In this document: one piece after another, positions 1 through 7,742 of the stretch
Layout of the letters: every line of letters begins with the position of its first letter
How positions within the stretch are numbered: position 1 is the first letter of the stretch
Assembly (NCBI GenBank): GCA_041743125.1
Contig: JBGTNK010000195.1
Coordinates: 1 to 64,000, forward strand
Length of the DNA stretch: 64,000 nt
Direction of reading: 5' to 3'
Origin: Terrimonas_B sp041743125
GTDB taxonomy: Bacteria > Bacteroidota > Bacteroidia > Chitinophagales > Chitinophagaceae
Made by a program: the position numbers and the translations under genes
The notes under the pieces: model-generated
The model's input: only the letters and a program-made list of their open reading frames with translations
What the model was told of the DNA's origin: nothing
The model's database searches: none

Positions 1-584
1 TTTACCTTGTCCCATCTGCATTGCATACCGGTAAGATCCAGTTCTTCTTTTCCGGGTTCAAGTAAAAGAGAATAGTCCTCACCTTTTATCACTTTCTCCG
101 CATAAATAAGTCCGTCACCCAACAAAACGGGAATAGAAAAAAGTTTTGATGTGCGAAGCTTGCTTATATTAAGGGTATGTCCTTGTTCGTAAATATTTTT
201 AACCGGCACATAGCCTACTCTTAATTTGAGATTATAACTCTGTAAGGAATTTTGCTGGTGTATAAAAAGGGCATGCAGGGTTGCATCCAGGATAGTTGGA
301 GGTAAAATGAATGTAGCGCCATCACCTCCAAAGAAAAATGGGATCGTTATTCCGGCTTTATAAGCTATATTGAGTACAGCTACAATACTTCCGGTAGCCA
401 GCAGATTCACCGTTTCATGCAATCCGTCATCTACAGCTTTTGTTGAACTTTTTATATCAGTGATAATGACATGCCAGTTATCCGGCACCCTGTAAAACAA
501 ATGCTCTTCTGTAAAAAGTTCACTAAGTGAAATGTGATTATCGGGTAATCGTGAATAGAATAAGTCATTTTTTTGAGCAAGCAT
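1..584 (-). CDS. DUF3095 family protein, partial (3' end outside the window)
   Basis: The reverse strand is open from an ATG at 584 to the window edge, giving 194 residues without a stop. It begins MLAQKNDLFYSRLPDN and carries VIITDIKSSTKAVDDG followed by PFFFGGDGATFILPP. This D-x-x-x-S-T-K and GGDGA pattern is what I know from DUF3095 proteins, which are related to class III nucleotide cyclase folds (the GGDGA loop resembles a metal/nucleotide-binding hairpin). No catalytic activity can be assigned. The rest of the protein lies outside the window. Family assignment is from recognised motifs, not from a search. Confidence 0.75.
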   Translation of the reverse strand, partial: MLAQKNDLFYSRLPDNHISLSELFTEEHLFYRVPDNWHVIITDIKSSTKAVDDGLHETVNLLATGSIVAVLNIAYKAGITIPFFFGGDGATFILPPTILDATLHALFIHQQNSLQSYNLKLRVGYVPVKNIYEQGHTLNISKLRTSKLFSIPVLLGDGLIYAEKVIKGEDYSLLLEPGKEELDLTGMQCRWDKV

Positions 585-847
585 AGCTACCAAATAATAG
601 GGGGGAAGTTAGGTTTTTTTAGGGTATGTCTTTAAATAGTAAAAAGGATGGTGTTGGCGGGGATTGGCTATGTACCTTATTGGATGAATCTATTTTGATA
701 CTTAACTACCTCAACTGGCAGGAAATCGTATTTTTTCTTAGGGATTCATCGCCGGGAGCAGAAATGACAGCAGGCAATCCATTTTCAGCAGAGAAATAAA
801 ATAATTCTTATTACGTTTACATTCTACAATTTTTATATATTCCAACT

Positions 848-1744
848 ATGCAAAACGGTTTGAAACTAACGATTAAGAATATTCGCATTTTTATCATACT
901 TTTTTTAGCACTTGCACTTCAATCAGGTTGTGATACATCAACTCAAGCTGTTACGGGGGATACAACTATTGTAGCCTTGTCAAAAGTTACTGAGCCCAAA
1001 AAGCCGGTGGTTATTGCCGACGCCGCTACGATTTTAAGCCGGCAGGAAGTTCCTGTACTTTGTTATCACCAGATAAGAAATTATAAAAGTTCAGATTCAA
1101 AAACTGCAAAAGCATATATTGTTCCTGAAGAATCGTTTCGGGATCAGATAAGAGCACTGGCTGATAGTGGCTATCACTCTATTTTACCTGATCAACTGTA
1201 TGAATATTTAACTACTGGAAAGGAATTGCCTTCAAAACCCTTCATGATCACATTTGATGACACCCGGGTAGACCAGTATTCCGCGGCATTGCCAGTTCTT
1301 GAGAAATATAATTTTAAAGCAACATTTTTTATAATGACTGTGGCTTTGGGCAAACCAGGCTATATGAGCAAAGACCAGGTAAAGCAGCTGGCAGATCAGG
1401 GTCATACCATCGGTTCACATACCTACGATCATAAAAATGTAAAAACCTATATCGCTGATGATTGGAAGGAGCAGGTTCAAAAGCCATCCGATCAATTGAA
1501 GGTTATCACGGGCAAACCCGTTGAATATTTTGCTTATCCATTTGGATTGTGGAATAAGGAAGCGATCAGCAAACTAAAGGATTATGAGTTTAAAGGCGTA
1601 TTCCAGTTATCAGCTAAACAGGATGAGAATGATCCACTTTATTCTATTCGCCGTATTATCGTTCCCGGCAACTGGAACGGTTCTACTATGTTGCGGGTAA
1701 TGAAGAAAAGTTTTGAAAGAAAAATGCAGCAAAAGCCGGTTTAA
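848..1744 (+). CDS. Polysaccharide deacetylase (NodB-type) lipoprotein
   Basis: Residues 1-28 form a lipoprotein signal ending in LQSGC, with Cys28 as the lipidation site, so the enzyme should sit on a membrane facing the periplasm or surface. A NodB homology domain covers about residues 65-260. Motif 1 is TFDD (135-138), with the catalytic-base and metal aspartates. Motif 2 is SHTYDH, with metal ligands His191 and His195. Motif 3 is FAYPFG near 229. These enzymes (carbohydrate esterase family 4) remove N- or O-acetyl groups from chitin-like, peptidoglycan or exopolysaccharide chains; the substrate cannot be told here. The gene stands alone, with AT-rich flanks. Confidence 0.88.
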   Translation: MQNGLKLTIKNIRIFIILFLALALQSGCDTSTQAVTGDTTIVALSKVTEPKKPVVIADAATILSRQEVPVLCYHQIRNYKSSDSKTAKAYIVPEESFRDQIRALADSGYHSILPDQLYEYLTTGKELPSKPFMITFDDTRVDQYSAALPVLEKYNFKATFFIMTVALGKPGYMSKDQVKQLADQGHTIGSHTYDHKNVKTYIADDWKEQVQKPSDQLKVITGKPVEYFAYPFGLWNKEAISKLKDYEFKGVFQLSAKQDENDPLYSIRRIIVPGNWNGSTMLRVMKKSFERKMQQKPV

Positions 1745-1858
1745 TATAAACTGGAAGTGTTGGATGGCGTTAACTTATATAGAGTTTCATTTTTTTTGAT
1801 CTGGTGAATTTTTGAGATCATTTAAGATAATAATTTTTTTTACCTAAATCCAAAGCCT

Positions 1859-2941
1859 GTGAGAAAAAATTTATTTTTTATCCTGTTCCTCATTCCAATT
1901 TTTGCTATATCACAATCAGTGGATCTGGACCGGTTTAGGTTCAGTTCACAATTCAGGTCACTACCTTCGATCCGGTTGGATAGCAGTTATCACACTTATC
2001 ATGTTTCTGTAGAAGCTTCCCGGTTAATGCAGGCATACTTAAGTGATATGACTCCGGAAAAATCAGTAAACCTGCAGGGTTGGAGAATGCTTAAAAAAGA
2101 TGCCCATTTAGCTATACAGGTAAAACTTGAAGATCTTTTGCCGGAATCAATTTCCGTAAAAGAAAGAGAAGAGATCATTAAGGACAAAGCCGGAAAAGAG
2201 ACAGGACGGCGGAAATTATATAGCCAGGAAGTGATTTATACTTTCTCCGCTTTTGCAGACGTCAGCGATTATAAAGGAGCGCATATTGAAAACATAAATC
2301 TGGCTAATCGTAATAACAAACAGGTATATACCAGCCCGGAATTTGCAATCAGGCAAATTGCCGAAGCCTATTTTATGGTCAATAGCCTGGCGATTACTGA
2401 AAAACTTTATAAAAACTGCGTTAACAGGGCTATTAATAATTTAACCAGCCGCCTCAACAGTGATTTTGGATATGCGGAACAAACGGTGAATGATCATATG
2501 TGGATACTTGACAGTAAAAAGCATCCCGAATACAGGGCTCATCGCCAGGCCTTTCTTACTATCAGTGAAGTATTGTTCAGCATAAGCGCAAATAAATCGC
2601 TGGATGGTGTAAAAGAAAAATTGCAGCCTGCCATTGATTATTTTGAAAGCATAAAGAAAAAATATACTTCAACAAATAAGCGGGACAGGAAACTTCGTTA
2701 TGCGAGTTATTTTAACCTGGCCGTTTTATATTATTACCTGGATGATCCCCAGGCTATGAAAAAGGAAGCCAGTGGACTAATATTAAATGATTTTGATGCA
2801 AGGGATGGAAGAGCCTTTGAGGCATCAGCACTTTATTTAAAGAACATCTTTTTGCAAACAGGCCTGAATACCCGCCATTTTGAAATAGATATTAGCAGGT
2901 TTAAAGGGCCTGGAGAAAGGGCAGCGATAGCAGTGAAGTAG
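1859..2941 (+). CDS. Exported protein of unknown function
   Basis: The frame starts at a GTG codon; no in-frame ATG lies upstream before a stop. The N-terminus MRKNLFFILFLIPIFAISQS is a clear signal peptide, which supports this start. The mature part of about 340 residues is mostly helical in appearance, with a central Lys/Glu-rich stretch and a C-terminal section (about 220-320) reminiscent of TPR-like repeats. No catalytic motif is visible and I do not recognise the family. It follows the deacetylase gene on the same strand after 114 bases, with no visible terminator between them. Confidence 0.75.
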   Translation: MRKNLFFILFLIPIFAISQSVDLDRFRFSSQFRSLPSIRLDSSYHTYHVSVEASRLMQAYLSDMTPEKSVNLQGWRMLKKDAHLAIQVKLEDLLPESISVKEREEIIKDKAGKETGRRKLYSQEVIYTFSAFADVSDYKGAHIENINLANRNNKQVYTSPEFAIRQIAEAYFMVNSLAITEKLYKNCVNRAINNLTSRLNSDFGYAEQTVNDHMWILDSKKHPEYRAHRQAFLTISEVLFSISANKSLDGVKEKLQPAIDYFESIKKKYTSTNKRDRKLRYASYFNLAVLYYYLDDPQAMKKEASGLILNDFDARDGRAFEASALYLKNIFLQTGLNTRHFEIDISRFKGPGERAAIAVK

Positions 2942-3090
2942 CGTCTTGTAATTTTATAGAGTATTGAAATTTTTGGAGGGTAAAGTAAATTTATTTTGCT
3001 GGTCTCTTTTAATAACTCTTGCCGGTGAATTTTTGATCAATCCAAAATTATAGGTGAAATTATTATGGCCGGAGTGTGGGTTATTCCGCA

Positions 3091-3909
3091 TTAATTTTGA
3101 GCAAACTTGCCTTTAATAAAAGCCGACAACTCGTCAATCCTGTCAGTACCTATTAACTCAACTCTTAAGCTCATTTGCAATGTCCATGATTCCTCCGTAT
3201 CAGGGGCTGCCCAAAATCTTATTGTTTTACCAGCTCGGTGCACACTGTCAATAATGGTTTTGATTTTTTCCTGGTCCTGTTCAGGAATAGTTTTTTTCCC
3301 ATTCCATTGTGAAAATTTTGTAAATGGCAGGCTTACCTGGCCTACTCTGTTCCATTCTTTTCTTTTATGTTTCAACTTAAGATCATCATCAAAGAAAAAA
3401 TACCCGGGATAGTCTTTATATTTTCCTGGAGGCGGTCTTTTACCACTGATAAGAATGGTAAGAAGGTTATTTTTTTTTGGTGTTGATAAATACGATCTGA
3501 GCGCATGCAATTCTTTTTTAAGAAGATCCAAACTTTGCCCGTAATCTTCTTTTATATCCACAAGTAATTTAATTGGGCGGGCTCTATTTCCAGAAAGTAC
3601 TTTTAAAAGCGGGTCCAGGTATAAAGTTTTTATGGTACGCTCCGGTTTTATTTCGCTGGCATAGTGGGCTACAAATAGATTTCCATTTACCGGGAAGATG
3701 TCAACTTCTATGGATCCAAATCCTGCATCATAAGCAGTGTGGAAAGGAACGGTATGCAGATAGTCGTTATGGGCATGGGCGTTAGAAGAAGAGAAGTCTC
3801 TTTGTTGTGTATGACCTGCCAGGGAAAAAGACCAGCAAATACAAAAAAGGAGTAAGAACTTTTTTGTATCACAAAAGGGTTTCGTAAAATGAAAGCGCTG
3901 ATTTCCCAT
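3091..3909 (-). CDS. Secreted PI-PLC/GDPD-like phosphodiesterase
   Basis: A 272-residue protein with an N-terminal signal region (hydrophobic KKFLLLFCICWSFSLAG ending before QQRDF). The mature part opens with AHAHNDY, then SIEVDIF and LFVAHY. This H-N-D / E-x-D / H arrangement is the catalytic and metal-binding set of the TIM-barrel phosphodiesterases related to phosphatidylinositol-specific phospholipase C and glycerophosphodiester phosphodiesterase (the AIM6-like branch). It lies 7 bases downstream of the acid phosphatase gene on the same strand, so the two are very likely co-transcribed. The substrate is unknown; the neighbourhood (inositol oxygenase, LacI, SusCD) suggests a phospho-inositol or glycerophosphodiester compound, which is inference. 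Confidence 0.8.
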   Translation of the reverse strand: MGNQRFHFTKPFCDTKKFLLLFCICWSFSLAGHTQQRDFSSSNAHAHNDYLHTVPFHTAYDAGFGSIEVDIFPVNGNLFVAHYASEIKPERTIKTLYLDPLLKVLSGNRARPIKLLVDIKEDYGQSLDLLKKELHALRSYLSTPKKNNLLTILISGKRPPPGKYKDYPGYFFFDDDLKLKHKRKEWNRVGQVSLPFTKFSQWNGKKTIPEQDQEKIKTIIDSVHRAGKTIRFWAAPDTEESWTLQMSLRVELIGTDRIDELSAFIKGKFAQN

Positions 3910-3916
3910 ATCTTAT

Positions 3917-4924
3917 TTATTTGCTTTTATTGTCGATAACATTATTGTATAATATTTTCCCTTCATAGTTTATGAATTGTATCATAGTCTGGCTACCTGT
4001 AATAGAAAATGTGGCAAATCCTTGTTGCGAAGCTGCAAATATTCCTCCTTCCGGGTGAATAGTTGTTGCACGAGCCTCAGAGCCCGAGCCCGAAATAATA
4101 TAATGCGTTAAGCCCCCTGGTTTGGTATATTCCAGGTGATGTTCATGTCCGCAGATATAAAAATTCACCTTGTATTTTTGAAACAAGGGTTCGAGAAATT
4201 CCCGCATTTTTTTTGTTTCGGTTGTATTCTTTCTCCAGCCGCCAGTGTATACAGGGTGGTGCCCCACCACGATTTTCCACTTCACCGTTTTATCATCTAA
4301 TGTTTTTTCGAGCCATTGTTGCTGATCCCTGCTGGCACTGACTGTGTATTTGATACTATCGGTTTTTAAGCCCTGCATCTTTTTCTCGAAGGGATCGGTG
4401 TCAATAAAAACCAAAAGTATCCCTTGAGATGTATCTCCGTTTATAAAATATTTTTTAGAATAATATCGTGCTGGCATATCCCAGCGGCTGCTGATCTTTG
4501 AATATTCCACCTCCGCATCGGGATTAGAAATATAATCATGGTTACCCAAAACAGGAAACCATTTTACATGTAAGGATTGAGCCCGGTATATGCTTTCAAA
4601 AGATGATATCCAATGATAATCCGCTATACTTTTAACACCATAGGGATAAAAGTTGTCGCCAGTGGTAATTACAAATTGCGCACCCACGTCCCTTGCTGCC
4701 TGGCCCATGGCTGTCGCCACCTCTTTCTGATAGTTTTCTCCATTTCTTCCCCAATCTCCTATCACCAGGAAGTTAAGCGAACGATCCAATTTTTTAATTC
4801 CTGGTATTGTTCCGCCCCGATAGCTTCCATCATCGATAACCGGTGCCTGTGCTGGTAATTGGGTTACATAAAAAAATATTAAAATGGATAAGAATAATTT
4901 TCTGTATTTAAAATATGAAGTCAT
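3917..4924 (-). CDS. Purple-acid-phosphatase-like secreted metallophosphoesterase
   Basis: The 335-residue product has a signal peptide ending LPAQA. It shows the complete metal-ligand series of the ACP5/tartrate-resistant type: GDWG, TTGDNFYPYG (Asp plus the metal Tyr), LGNHDY, VVGHHPVYTGG and CGHEHHLEY. Such enzymes hydrolyse phosphomonoesters with a two-metal centre in the periplasm or outside the cell; some plant relatives act on phytate. It is the first gene of a two-gene unit with the phosphodiesterase gene (7-base gap), an order that would let the pair take a phosphodiester down to free phosphate and alcohol. The exact substrate is not visible. Confidence 0.87.
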   Translation of the reverse strand: MTSYFKYRKLFLSILIFFYVTQLPAQAPVIDDGSYRGGTIPGIKKLDRSLNFLVIGDWGRNGENYQKEVATAMGQAARDVGAQFVITTGDNFYPYGVKSIADYHWISSFESIYRAQSLHVKWFPVLGNHDYISNPDAEVEYSKISSRWDMPARYYSKKYFINGDTSQGILLVFIDTDPFEKKMQGLKTDSIKYTVSASRDQQQWLEKTLDDKTVKWKIVVGHHPVYTGGWRKNTTETKKMREFLEPLFQKYKVNFYICGHEHHLEYTKPGGLTHYIISGSGSEARATTIHPEGGIFAASQQGFATFSITGSQTMIQFINYEGKILYNNVIDNKSK

Positions 4925-5360
4925 AATCGATTTATTAATTAGGAATAGCTTGTCAGGCTTGCAACACCGTTAAGGTTAAGTGTACCCCGGAAGATATACT
5001 AATTTTACGCTACGAAAATAATAGTAACCTTTAATCCAGAGTAAATTTAATTTTCCGGATTTCAACCCGCTACATTCACCACATAATTTATGACCATGAA
5101 TAGGAATCTCTTCTTTACAATCTGCATATTTATAATAGCGGTTAACGCAAAAGCCTAAACTACAAATTGGGATATCCTGTTTAATGAAGCCGCTAAAACC
5201 AAAATTTATACCCCGATGTCTCCCATTGTAGCACCAGGAAAAATCTGGATAAAGACATTGTAATTGCCAGGATGAGCATTTAATATTTAAAAAAGTATAC
5301 AATTCAAGGATTTATATCTTTCACTCAAACTAGTTACCATCCTTGAATGCAAGCAACTAT
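4925..5360. other. Intergenic region between acid phosphatase and lacI genes
   Basis: No intact gene is seen. The plus strand holds what looks like the decayed 5' end of an exported-protein gene (separate entry at 5096-5263). A 108-codon reverse frame at 4976-5302 is best read as its shadow. No clear terminator hairpin was found for the lacI gene that ends at 5361. Confidence 0.5.
5096..5263 (+). pseudogene. Relic of an exported, possibly thioredoxin-like protein gene
   Basis: From an ATG at 5096 the frame reads MNRNLFFTICIFIIAVNAKA, a textbook signal peptide, then hits TAA at 5156. It continues in the same frame as TTNWDILFNEAAKTKIYTPM and ends at TAA 5261. In Bacteroidota the residue after an A-x-A cleavage site is often Gln, so TAA in place of CAA (one C-to-T change) explains the break exactly. 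The part after the stop resembles the start of exported thioredoxin-fold proteins (W-D-x-x-F-x-E-A-x-x-x-x-K), but the Cys-x-x-Cys region is not recognisable and downstream sequence is shifted and truncated. The relic call is fairly likely; the thioredoxin identity is weak. Confidence 0.45.
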
Positions 5361-6371
5361 TTAGTTGGTAGAATTTCTGATTACAAGGGACGAAGGGATA
5401 ACCATGCATTCCTTTTGGAAAATAAAATTAGGTTTCTCAAGCGACTTAAATAACAATGCTGCGGCTCTTTTGCCCATTTCAAACGCAGGCTGGGTAATAG
5501 TAGTAAGAGAAGGGTGAAGAATGGATGCGGTTTCCAGGTTAGAAAAGCATACAATTTTTACATCGCGGGGTATATTCAATTGTAAGGCAGCACAAGCCAT
5601 ATAAACCGGCGTAGTTAATTTTTCAACGGAGGCTACTACGCCGAGCGGCCTGAATTTTTGCTGTAGTATTTTTTTTATAACGGGGAGGTTTTGTTTTGCA
5701 TCGTTTGTACACAGTATAATATTCTTTTTTTCTGCTTTCAATTTGTGATCTTTCAATGCCTGTAAATATCCTTCCAGTCTTTTGCTGCTGATAGATAAAC
5801 ATTCTGAAATACCCAGGAAAGCTATGTTATAACATCCCTGCCTGGCCAGGTGATCAGTTGCTTTATAGCCGCTTTCAAAATCATCAGTAACAATTTTTGC
5901 TGTATCCACATCCTCACGAACCCTGTCAAAAAAAACGAGCGGTACTTCATTTGCAATAAGATCAGTGATATGATCACTATGAGAAGTTTCTCTTGATACT
6001 GACATCAGTACACCATCTACCCGGCCTCCCTGGAATTCTTTCAAAATAGTTTTTTCATTTTCAAAACTCTCATGGGTCAAACAAATCAGTACGTGGTATC
6101 CTTTTTCTTTGGCCACCGATTCAATACCATTGATAGCCAGTGAGAAAAAACTATCTGCCACTTCCGGAATCACTACTCCTATATTTTTACTTTTTCTGCC
6201 ACGCAAACTGCTGGCGTATGGATTGGGCACATAATTAAGTTTACCTGCAGTGGCTAATACCCGTTGCTTAGTTTCCTTACTTATTTCATAACTGTCGTGC
6301 AATGCTTTGGAGACGGTAGAAACCGACAATTTCAATTCGAGAGCAAGCTCTTTTATAGTAATGTTTCTCAT
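5361..6371 (-). CDS. LacI-family transcriptional regulator
   Basis: The first 60 residues are a LacI-type DNA-binding domain: NITIKELALELKLSVSTVSK is the helix-turn-helix, followed by the hinge helix region NPYASSLRGRKSKNIGVV. Residues 60-336 form a periplasmic-binding-protein-like effector domain (VIPEVADSFF, DGVLMS, VVFFDR-like VPLVFFDR, and PAFEMGKRAA near the end). Such proteins bind a palindromic operator with a central CG and release it, or bind it more tightly, on a sugar or sugar-alcohol ligand. It is divergent from the inositol oxygenase gene, and a matching palindrome lies in the shared upstream region, so inositol or a derivative is a reasonable guess for its ligand. Confidence 0.92.
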   Translation of the reverse strand: MRNITIKELALELKLSVSTVSKALHDSYEISKETKQRVLATAGKLNYVPNPYASSLRGRKSKNIGVVIPEVADSFFSLAINGIESVAKEKGYHVLICLTHESFENEKTILKEFQGGRVDGVLMSVSRETSHSDHITDLIANEVPLVFFDRVREDVDTAKIVTDDFESGYKATDHLARQGCYNIAFLGISECLSISSKRLEGYLQALKDHKLKAEKKNIILCTNDAKQNLPVIKKILQQKFRPLGVVASVEKLTTPVYMACAALQLNIPRDVKIVCFSNLETASILHPSLTTITQPAFEMGKRAAALLFKSLEKPNFIFQKECMVIPSSLVIRNSTN

Positions 6372-6550
6372 CTTTAATAAGTAGGTACTGACTCTGTTTT
6401 GTTTTGGCTTCCTGTTTTCTGTTTGAGAAAGATTCCTTTATCCTTCTTCATCCAGGACTTAATTATTACCCCGCGGCCGGAATTGAAGAAAGTCATTATT
6501 TTTCAATTATCCTAAAGACAAGGCATTGCCAGTAAATAGCTGCCTGCAAG

Positions 6551-6564
6551 CGAAAACGGTTTCG
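6551..6564. promoter_or_regulatory. Candidate LacI-family operator
   Basis: CGAAAACGGTTTCG is a 14-base palindrome with 6 of 7 symmetric pairs matching and a central CG, the form typical of LacI-family operators. It lies between the divergent lacI-type gene (start 6371) and the inositol oxygenase gene (start 6656). Binding by the adjacent regulator is inferred. Confidence 0.6.
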
Positions 6565-6655
6565 TAAATAAAATGGTTCCTATATACAGGGTATGGCAAA
6601 AAAACTCCAATTTTAGATTATCGATTGATTGATTCTAAACTAATATAAAATTGCC

Positions 6656-7546
6656 ATGTCTTCTTTACAAAAAAAATTTACCCCGGAAGAAATAAATCCA
6701 TTAACCAGTCTTGATGTTTGGGAAGATGATGTACTTGAGCGTTATCCGGATCCGGAAAGTATTGCCACAGAAAAAACAACAGAAGAATATCGTAACTACA
6801 ATGAGCCTGCAAGGGATACCGTAAAGGAATTTTACCGTTTAAATCATACTTACCAAACTTATGATTTTGTGCAGGAAAAGCGCAATCATTTTTTGAAGTT
6901 TGATAAAAAGGAAATGCCTGTATGGGATGCCTTTCAATTCTTAAATCAATTGGTTGATGACTCAGATCCAGATACTGATCTTGATCAGTTTCAACACCTG
7001 CTTCAAACCTCCGAGGCAATAAGGCGAGATGGCCATCCTGATTGGATGGTTTTGGTAGGGCTTATGCATGATATGGGTAAAGTTTTATGCCTGTTTGGCG
7101 AGCCGCAGTGGGCTGTAGTTGGAGATACATTTCCTGTTGGTTGTCCTTATTCGGACAAGATCGTTTATCCAGAGTTTTTCAAAAATAATCCGGATTATTC
7201 CAATTCCGATTATCAAAGCCAATATGGTGTTTATAAGAAGGGCTGTGGTTTGCGAAATGTAGACATGTCCTGGGGCCACGATGAATATGTTTACCAGCTG
7301 CTGAAAGACAGGATACCAGAGGGTGGTTTGTATATGTTGAGATACCATTCGTTTTATGCATGGCACCGGGAAGGCGAATATGATTATTTGCTGGATGATC
7401 ACGACAGAGCAATGCTAAAATGGGTAAAATTGTTTAATCCTTACGATCTGTACTCCAAGAATCCCGTTCCACCGGATTGGAATAAGCTTAAGCCTTATTA
7501 TGAAGACCTTGTTGCCAAATACCTCCCTGCCTCGTTAAAATTTTAA
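6656..7546 (+). CDS. myo-Inositol oxygenase
   Basis: The 296-residue protein matches the inositol oxygenase (MIOX) family over nearly its whole length. The diiron ligand set can be placed: His114 (QFQHLLQT), His138 and Asp139 (GLMHDMGK), His208 (SWGHDE), His231 (RYHSFYAWH) and Asp264 (NPYDLYSK). The signature GEPQWAVVGDTFPVGC is intact at 148-163. MIOX uses O2 to cleave the ring of myo-inositol to D-glucuronate in the cytoplasm. It was first known from eukaryotes and is found in some Bacteroidota. The gene follows a candidate LacI operator and precedes a SusCD pair, which supports an inducible inositol-use locus. No glucuronate isomerase or downstream enzyme is in the window. Confidence 0.95.
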   Translation: MSSLQKKFTPEEINPLTSLDVWEDDVLERYPDPESIATEKTTEEYRNYNEPARDTVKEFYRLNHTYQTYDFVQEKRNHFLKFDKKEMPVWDAFQFLNQLVDDSDPDTDLDQFQHLLQTSEAIRRDGHPDWMVLVGLMHDMGKVLCLFGEPQWAVVGDTFPVGCPYSDKIVYPEFFKNNPDYSNSDYQSQYGVYKKGCGLRNVDMSWGHDEYVYQLLKDRIPEGGLYMLRYHSFYAWHREGEYDYLLDDHDRAMLKWVKLFNPYDLYSKNPVPPDWNKLKPYYEDLVAKYLPASLKF

Positions 7547-7742
7547 TGGTGAAATAAGCTTCGCAGATTTCTTACGGGAAAAAAATTATCGGTGTTAATG
7601 GTAATGTAACCTACTGTTGATAATTAGAAAATATGGAGCAGGTAACCTGAGCCCCGGACAGAATAAGTCAAATTCTGAAAAAACCGGGAAGTTCATTTTA
7701 CTTTTTCCTTGTGAATTATTTATATAAACTAAACCACTACTA

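Noticed and set aside
4976..5302. 108-codon reverse frame with many cysteines
   Set aside because: It has no signal, family resemblance or sensible composition, and lies opposite a forward frame with a clear signal peptide, so it is treated as a shadow of the relic.
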